Shown: positions 59,682 to 64,000 of the stretch, one piece after another
Numbering within the stretch: the first letter of the stretch is position 1
How the letters are laid out: the number at the start of each line of letters is the position of its first letter
Assembly: GCA_900016675.1 (NCBI GenBank)
Contig: LN483070.1
Location: forward strand, 868,001 to 932,000
Length of the DNA stretch: 64,000 nt
Reading direction: 5' to 3'
Source of the DNA: Arthrobacter saudimassiliensis
GTDB taxonomy: Bacteria > Actinomycetota > Actinomycetes > Actinomycetales > Micrococcaceae
Notes under the pieces: model-generated
What the model was told of the DNA's origin: nothing
Seen by the model: the letters and a program-made list of their open reading frames with translations, nothing else
Database searches by the model: none
Made by a program: the position numbers and the translations under genes

Positions 59682-61082
59682 ATGACAACAACATCGCCCG
59701 GCGCAGCAGCCGCCCAAGCACCCGCCAATCCGCGCGGCAGGGTCCTCATCGCCAGCCTCGTCGGCACCTCGATTGAGTTCTACGACTTCTACATCTATGC
59801 CACCGCGGCCGTGCTCGTCTTCCCCGCGCTGTTCTTCCCGAGCCAGGAGGGCATCGTCGCCCAGCTGGCCTCCTTCGCCGTCTTCGGCGTCGCGTTCATC
59901 GCCCGCCCGCTGGGCTCCATCGTCTTCGGTCACTTCGGCGACAAGAACGGCCGCAAGGGCACCCTGGTCGCCTCGCTGCTGACCATGGGCATCGCCACCT
60001 TCCTCATCGGCTGCCTGCCCACCGCACTGGTTCCGGGCTGGGCCGTCCTGGCACCGGCGCTGCTGGTGGTCATGCGCTTCGCCCAGGGCCTGGCCCTCGG
60101 CGGCGAATGGTCCGGTGCGGCGCTGCTGGCCACCGAAAACGCCCCGGCCAACAAGCGCGCCGTCTACGGCACCTTCCCGCAGCTCGGCGCCCCGATCGGC
60201 TTCATCCTGGCCAACGGCCTGTTCCTGATCCTCAGCTTCAACCTGACCAACGAGCAGTTCATGTCCTGGGGCTGGCGCGTCCCGTTCCTGGCCAGCGCCG
60301 TCATGGTCATCATCGGCCTGTACGTCCGCATGAAGCTGGTGGAGACCCCCGCCTTCCAGAAGGCCGTGGACACCGGCAAGGTCGCCAAGCTGCCGCTGGG
60401 CACCGTGTTCCGCACCAGCTGGCGGGCCATGATCGCCGGTACCTTCATCATGCTGGCCACCTATGTGCTCTTCTACCTGATGACCACCTTCTCCCTGACC
60501 TACGGCACCGCCGCGAAGACCGAGGCGGAGGCGCAGGCCAAGGCCGAGGCCGCCGGGAAGACCTTCGATCCCTCCACCTTCGCCGAGGGCCTGGGCTACA
60601 CCCGCAACGACTTCCTGATCATGCTGATCGTCGGCGTCGTGTTCTTCGGCATCTTCACCATGGTCGCCGGCCCGCTGGCGGAGAAGTTCGGCCGCCGCAA
60701 GACCCTGCTGGCCGTCACCATCGGCATCTTCATCTTCGGCTTCCTGATGGACCCGCTGTTCGGCGGCGGCTTCGTGGGCACCATGGCCGTGCTGATCCTC
60801 GGCTTCACGCTGATGGGCCTGACCTTCGGCCCGATGGGCGCCATCCTGCCGGAACTGTTCCCGACCAACGTGCGCTATACCGGCTCGGCGATCGCCTACA
60901 ACGTGTCCTCGATCCTCGGCGCCGCCGTGGCGCCGTTCATCGCGGTCGCGCTGTGGCAGGCCGCCAACGGCAGCACCTGGCTGGTCGGCGTGTACCTGAG
61001 CTCGATGGCGGTGCTCACCCTGATCGCCCTGTTCCTCACCAAGGAAACCAAGGACGTCGACTACGAGAACCACGCCGGCTAG
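59682..61082 (+). CDS. MHS-family MFS transporter
   Basis: 466 residues, 12 membrane helices, metabolite:H+ symporter of the ProP/ShiA/KgtP group. The opening SLVGTSIEFYDFYIYATAA and FGHFGDKNGRKGTLVASLL are diagnostic, as is GGEWSGAALLATENAP. The central cytosolic loop carries an extra Lys/Glu/Ala-rich stretch (AKTEAEAQAKAEAAGKTFD), seen in some actinobacterial members. Substrate is not predictable; organic acids or osmolytes are usual. RBS GGGAAG. A perfect terminator separates it from the convergent carboxylase gene. Confidence 0.92.
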   Translation: MTTTSPGAAAAQAPANPRGRVLIASLVGTSIEFYDFYIYATAAVLVFPALFFPSQEGIVAQLASFAVFGVAFIARPLGSIVFGHFGDKNGRKGTLVASLLTMGIATFLIGCLPTALVPGWAVLAPALLVVMRFAQGLALGGEWSGAALLATENAPANKRAVYGTFPQLGAPIGFILANGLFLILSFNLTNEQFMSWGWRVPFLASAVMVIIGLYVRMKLVETPAFQKAVDTGKVAKLPLGTVFRTSWRAMIAGTFIMLATYVLFYLMTTFSLTYGTAAKTEAEAQAKAEAAGKTFDPSTFAEGLGYTRNDFLIMLIVGVVFFGIFTMVAGPLAEKFGRRKTLLAVTIGIFIFGFLMDPLFGGGFVGTMAVLILGFTLMGLTFGPMGAILPELFPTNVRYTGSAIAYNVSSILGAAVAPFIAVALWQAANGSTWLVGVYLSSMAVLTLIALFLTKETKDVDYENHAG

Positions 61083-61108
61083 GGCTCAGCCTCCCGCCGC
61101 GTAACAAC

Positions 61109-61150
61109 GCAGAAGGACCAGGTCCCCGCACAGGGGCCTGGTCCTTCTGC
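61109..61150. terminator. Terminator between convergent transporter and carboxylase genes
   Basis: GCAGAAGGACCAGG (61109-61122) pairs perfectly with 61137-61150; CCCC and GGGG within the 14-nt loop can extend the stem. Plus strand continues TTTGG. It can serve both directions. Confidence 0.8.
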
Positions 61151-61209
61151 TTTGGCCGGGCCCGACGCCGGCACGCGCCGACGTCGGGCCCTCGCCGGCC
61201 GCCCTTGGG

Positions 61210-63033
61210 CTAGGACTGGTCGAGGATGCTCGCGATGACAGCGCCGGCGGGCACCGTCGCGCCGGCCACCGCGGAGAGGCCGGTGATGGTGCCGGCCTTG
61301 TGCGCGGTGAGCGGCTGTTCCATCTTCATGGCCTCCAGCACCACCACCAGGTCACCCTCGGCGACCACGGCGCCCTCCTCCACGGCGACCTTCACGATGG
61401 TGCCCTGCATCGGGGAGGTGAGCTCATCACCCGAGGCGGCCGCGGCGGCCGTGCGGGACCGGCCGGCCTTGCGGGACCGGCCGTTGCCGTTGCCGTTGGC
61501 CGACCTGGCGCCGCCGAGCGCCTCGGGCAGCACGACCTCGAGGCGCTTGCCGCCCACCTCCACCGTCACCCGGCGGCGGGCCTCGTCGTCGGCGTCGGCG
61601 GCGGCCCGGTCCCCGATCCAAGCCGGCAGGTCATTGCGGAACTCGGTCTCGATCCAGCGGGTGTGCACCCGGAAGGGGCCCTCGGCGGGCACGAAGTCCG
61701 GTTCCTGCAGCACCGCGGCGTGGAAGGGCAGCACGGTGGGCATGCCGCTGATCTCCATTTCCGCCACGGCCCGGCGGGCCCGCTCGACGGCCTGGGTGCG
61801 GGTGGCGCCGGTGACGATGAGCTTGGCGAGCATCGAATCGAAGGCGCCGGACACCGTTTCGCCGGCCTCGATGCCGGTGTCCACGCGGACGCCGGGGCCG
61901 GAGGGCAGGCGCAGGGTGCGAACGGTGCCGGGGGCGGGCAGGAAGTTGCGGCCCGGGTCCTCGCCGTTGATCCGGAACTCGATGCTGTGCCCGCGGATCT
62001 CCGGGTCGCCGTAGCCGAGCTTCTCGCCGCGGGCCAGCCGGAACTGCTCGCGGACCAGGTCCAGCCCGGTGACCTCCTCGGACACCGGGTGCTCGACCTG
62101 CAGCCGCGTGTTCACCTCAAGGAAGGAGATGGTGCCGTCACGGCCGACGAGGAACTCGCAGGTGCCGGCGCCCTGGTAGCCCGCCTCGCGCAGGATGGCC
62201 TTGGACGCCTCGTAGAGCCGGGCGTTCTGCTCGTCGGTGAGGAACGGGGCCGGAGCCTCCTCCACGAGCTTCTGGTTGCGCCGCTGCAGGGAGCAGTCGC
62301 GGGTGGAGACCACGACGACGTTGCCGTGCGCGTCGGCCAGGCACTGGGTTTCCACGTGCCGCGGGGCGTCGAGGAAGCGTTCAATGAAGCACTCGCCGCG
62401 GCCGAACGCGGCCGTCGCCTCGCGGACCGCCGATTCGTAGAGGTCCGGAATCTCGTCGAGCGTGCGGGCGACCTTGATGCCGCGGCCGCCGCCGCCGAAC
62501 GCGGCCTTGATCGCCACCGGCAGGCCGTGTTCGGCGCCGAAGTCGACGACCTCCTGGGCGGAGGAGACCGGATCGGCCGTGCCGGGCACCAGCGGGGCGC
62601 CGACCTTGGCCGCGATGTGCCGGGCCTGCACCTTGTCGCCCAGGGCCGCGATGGCTTCGGGGGAGGGACCGATCCAGGTCAAGCCGGCGTCGAGCACCCG
62701 ACGCGCGAAGTCCGCGTTCTCGGACAGGAAGCCGTAGCCGGGGTGGATGGCGTCCGCGCCCGACCGGGCGGCGGCGTCGAGCACCTTGTCCATGTCCAGG
62801 TAGGAGTCGGCGGCGGTCTCCCCGCCCAGGGCGTAGGCCTCATCGGCGAGGCGGACGTGCAGGGCGTCGCGGTCCGGCTCGGCGTAGACGGCGACTGCGG
62901 CGATGCCTTCGTCACGGGCGGCTCGGATCACGCGGACGGCGATCTCGCCGCGGTTGGCGACCAGGACCTTCGTCAACGGCTTGATGCTGCCCGGGGTTGC
63001 AACGCCGTCGGCGGCGGCAGGGGGAATGTTCAT
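61210..63033 (-). CDS. Acyl-CoA carboxylase alpha subunit (biotin carboxylase plus biotin carrier)
   Basis: 607 residues, AccA3/BccA type. The biotin carboxylase part (about 20-470) shows [17 protein letters not shown], the ATP-grasp Gly loop [11 protein letters not shown], and [20 protein letters not shown] Gly/Asn/Arg-rich linker follows, and the C-terminal biotinyl domain has LEAMKMEQ with the biotin lysine. It supplies carboxybiotin for acetyl- or propionyl-CoA carboxylase in fatty acid or propionate metabolism; beta subunits are not in the window. Confidence 0.95.
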   Translation of the reverse strand: MNIPPAAADGVATPGSIKPLTKVLVANRGEIAVRVIRAARDEGIAAVAVYAEPDRDALHVRLADEAYALGGETAADSYLDMDKVLDAAARSGADAIHPGYGFLSENADFARRVLDAGLTWIGPSPEAIAALGDKVQARHIAAKVGAPLVPGTADPVSSAQEVVDFGAEHGLPVAIKAAFGGGGRGIKVARTLDEIPDLYESAVREATAAFGRGECFIERFLDAPRHVETQCLADAHGNVVVVSTRDCSLQRRNQKLVEEAPAPFLTDEQNARLYEASKAILREAGYQGAGTCEFLVGRDGTISFLEVNTRLQVEHPVSEEVTGLDLVREQFRLARGEKLGYGDPEIRGHSIEFRINGEDPGRNFLPAPGTVRTLRLPSGPGVRVDTGIEAGETVSGAFDSMLAKLIVTGATRTQAVERARRAVAEMEISGMPTVLPFHAAVLQEPDFVPAEGPFRVHTRWIETEFRNDLPAWIGDRAAADADDEARRRVTVEVGGKRLEVVLPEALGGARSANGNGNGRSRKAGRSRTAAAAASGDELTSPMQGTIVKVAVEEGAVVAEGDLVVVLEAMKMEQPLTAHKAGTITGLSAVAGATVPAGAVIASILDQS

Positions 63034-63261
63034 TGATGCACTGGCTCCTTCGAATCTGTTCGGAGCCTAACCCGGTTTTGTGGCATCAAGCCATAATGCG
63101 TCACATCCCGGCGTAGTGGGCCGGGATTGTTTGTGGGGACCCTACAACGCGGAGGGTTCCGGAGGGCGACACGGCGGGCAGGGGAGCAGCGGGTGGTCTT
63201 GTTCAGCCGGGTGCAATTGTGGACAACGGCTCTTCGGCCCGGCGGCCCGGTAGAAAGAAGC

Positions 63262-64000
63262 ATGCGCGTGCCCGAGCCGCTTCCATCCACGCTGTCGACG
63301 CCGTTCACCGTTGCCGAGGCCCGGCAGCTGGGTTTGACTCCCGGACGGCTCCGGAGCGGCGACCTTCGCCTGCCGAGCCGGGGCATCCGGGTGCCCGTTC
63401 ATCGCGGCGGGAGTGTGGGCGCGGCGGGCGAGGCGGCTGCCCGGGCGGAACAGCGGGAACTCGCGGCCCGCTGCCGGCCCTATCTGCAGCTTCTGCCCGA
63501 CGCGGTGCTCAGCCACACCACAGCCGCGCGCCTGCACGGACTGCCGCTGCCGCCGTCCTACCGTCACGAACCGGTGCTGCACCTGACGCGGGCGCCCGGA
63601 CGGGGCGCGCCGCGCCGTCGGCACGTTCAGGGGCACCGGCAGGCCCTGAACGACGCTGAAGTCGTGCTTCTGGGGGAAGGACTGCGGGTGACCAGTCCGG
63701 CGCGGACCTGGGTGGACCTGGCGACACTGCTGTGCGCCGACGACCTGGTTGCCGCGGGTGACTATCTGGTCTCCGAATATCTGCGCAGCTTCGGCGTACC
63801 CCGGCGCCCCGTCATCCCGCTGGCGCAGCTGCGCGCCTACGTCTTCGGACTCGCAGCCGTGCCGGGCATTCGGGCTGCGCGACGGGCCGCGGAGTTGCTG
63901 CGGGTGGGCGTGGACTCCGCGCCGGAGAGCCGTCTCCGGCTGATGCTGCACCGTGCCGGGTTGCCGGAGTTCACCCCTAATGAACCGCTGCTGGACGAGA
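63262..64000 (+). CDS. AbiEi-like/DUF559-type protein, 3' truncated by window edge
   Basis: 246 codons are open to the window edge. The N-terminal wing (PFTVAEARQLGLTPGRLRSGDL, then SRGIRVP) and SHTTAARLHGLPLP followed by LHLTRAPGRGAPRR match the large actinobacterial family with an AbiEi-antitoxin-like N-terminus and a DUF559/Vsr-like nuclease C-terminus. SAPESRLRLMLHRAGLPEF is the start of that nuclease domain, which is cut off here. AGAAAG precedes the ATG. Members are common as single genes without a toxin partner, and none is visible here. Confidence 0.75.
   Translation, partial: MRVPEPLPSTLSTPFTVAEARQLGLTPGRLRSGDLRLPSRGIRVPVHRGGSVGAAGEAAARAEQRELAARCRPYLQLLPDAVLSHTTAARLHGLPLPPSYRHEPVLHLTRAPGRGAPRRRHVQGHRQALNDAEVVLLGEGLRVTSPARTWVDLATLLCADDLVAAGDYLVSEYLRSFGVPRRPVIPLAQLRAYVFGLAAVPGIRAARRAAELLRVGVDSAPESRLRLMLHRAGLPEFTPNEPLLDE

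Noticed and set aside
61300-63036. 578-codon plus-strand open frame
   Set aside because: Antisense of the acyl-CoA carboxylase alpha subunit.
63262-64000. AbiE toxin-antitoxin pair
   Set aside because: Only an AbiEi-like N-terminus is recognisable, no AbiEii toxin gene is seen, and the visible end fits a DUF559-type nuclease domain instead.

Overview
The window is high-GC actinobacterial DNA, most likely from an Arthrobacter-like member of the Micrococcaceae (inference). Supporting signs are the order prs-rplY-pth ... mfd, a cysteine-less LpdA-type flavoprotein dehydrogenase, SCO4848-family and DUF2505 proteins, a biotin carboxylase/BCCP fusion, frequent GTG/TTG starts and dense ATGA/GTGA gene overlaps. 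No rRNA, tRNA, insertion sequence, prophage or CRISPR array was seen.

Layout. 1-2351: housekeeping prs (5' truncated), rplY and pth. 2849-17002: five consecutive ~900-residue STAND/LAL-type LuxR regulators in three transcription units (pair, single, pair), the most striking regulatory feature of the window. 17165-29344: an envelope or exopolysaccharide locus made of two convergent operons. The plus-strand one holds an initiating sugar transferase, a cytidylyltransferase, a Wzz-like protein and a split PssD/PssE glycosyltransferase. The minus-strand one holds a Wzx flippase, a Wzy/WaaL-like polymerase, a GT2, a CDP-alcohol phosphatidyltransferase, a secreted fibrinogen-like protein and a membrane-anchored protein. 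The cytidylyltransferase plus CDP-alcohol transferase suggest a phosphodiester-containing glycopolymer. A remnant of what looks like an SGNH/acyltransferase gene marks the right edge. 29825-36583: sufS-sufU, a divergent histidine kinase/response regulator pair, an Hpt-like protein lacking its phospho-histidine, and an aldehyde dehydrogenase. 36879-40348: a SipW-type signal peptidase with three proteins carrying alternate (SipW-type) signal peptides and one stalked surface protein, i.e. a probable TasA/camelysin-like surface fibre locus.

40350-45486: nhaA with an odd aspartate-rich tail, two small conserved genes, a SodC-like lipoprotein without copper ligands and a secreted M28 peptidase. 45909-50831: mfd, two small membrane proteins and deoC. 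50987-54571: a signalling cluster. A 45-residue secreted peptide precursor with its own strong terminator is divergent from a TPR protein, which is followed by a STAS-like protein and a GGDEF-EAL protein. The layout resembles a Rap/Phr-type peptide-signalling module feeding c-di-GMP control (inference) and is the best candidate for an undescribed system. 54589-64000: vanZ-like gene, phosphohexomutase, purine nucleoside phosphorylase, LpdA-like dehydrogenase, MHS transporter, acyl-CoA carboxylase alpha subunit and a 3'-truncated AbiEi/DUF559-like gene.

How the parts may fit: the LAL regulators lie next to the polymer locus and may control it; the SipW locus, polymer locus and c-di-GMP cluster all point to control of cell-surface state or matrix. 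All functional links are inferred from neighbourhood and motifs only.
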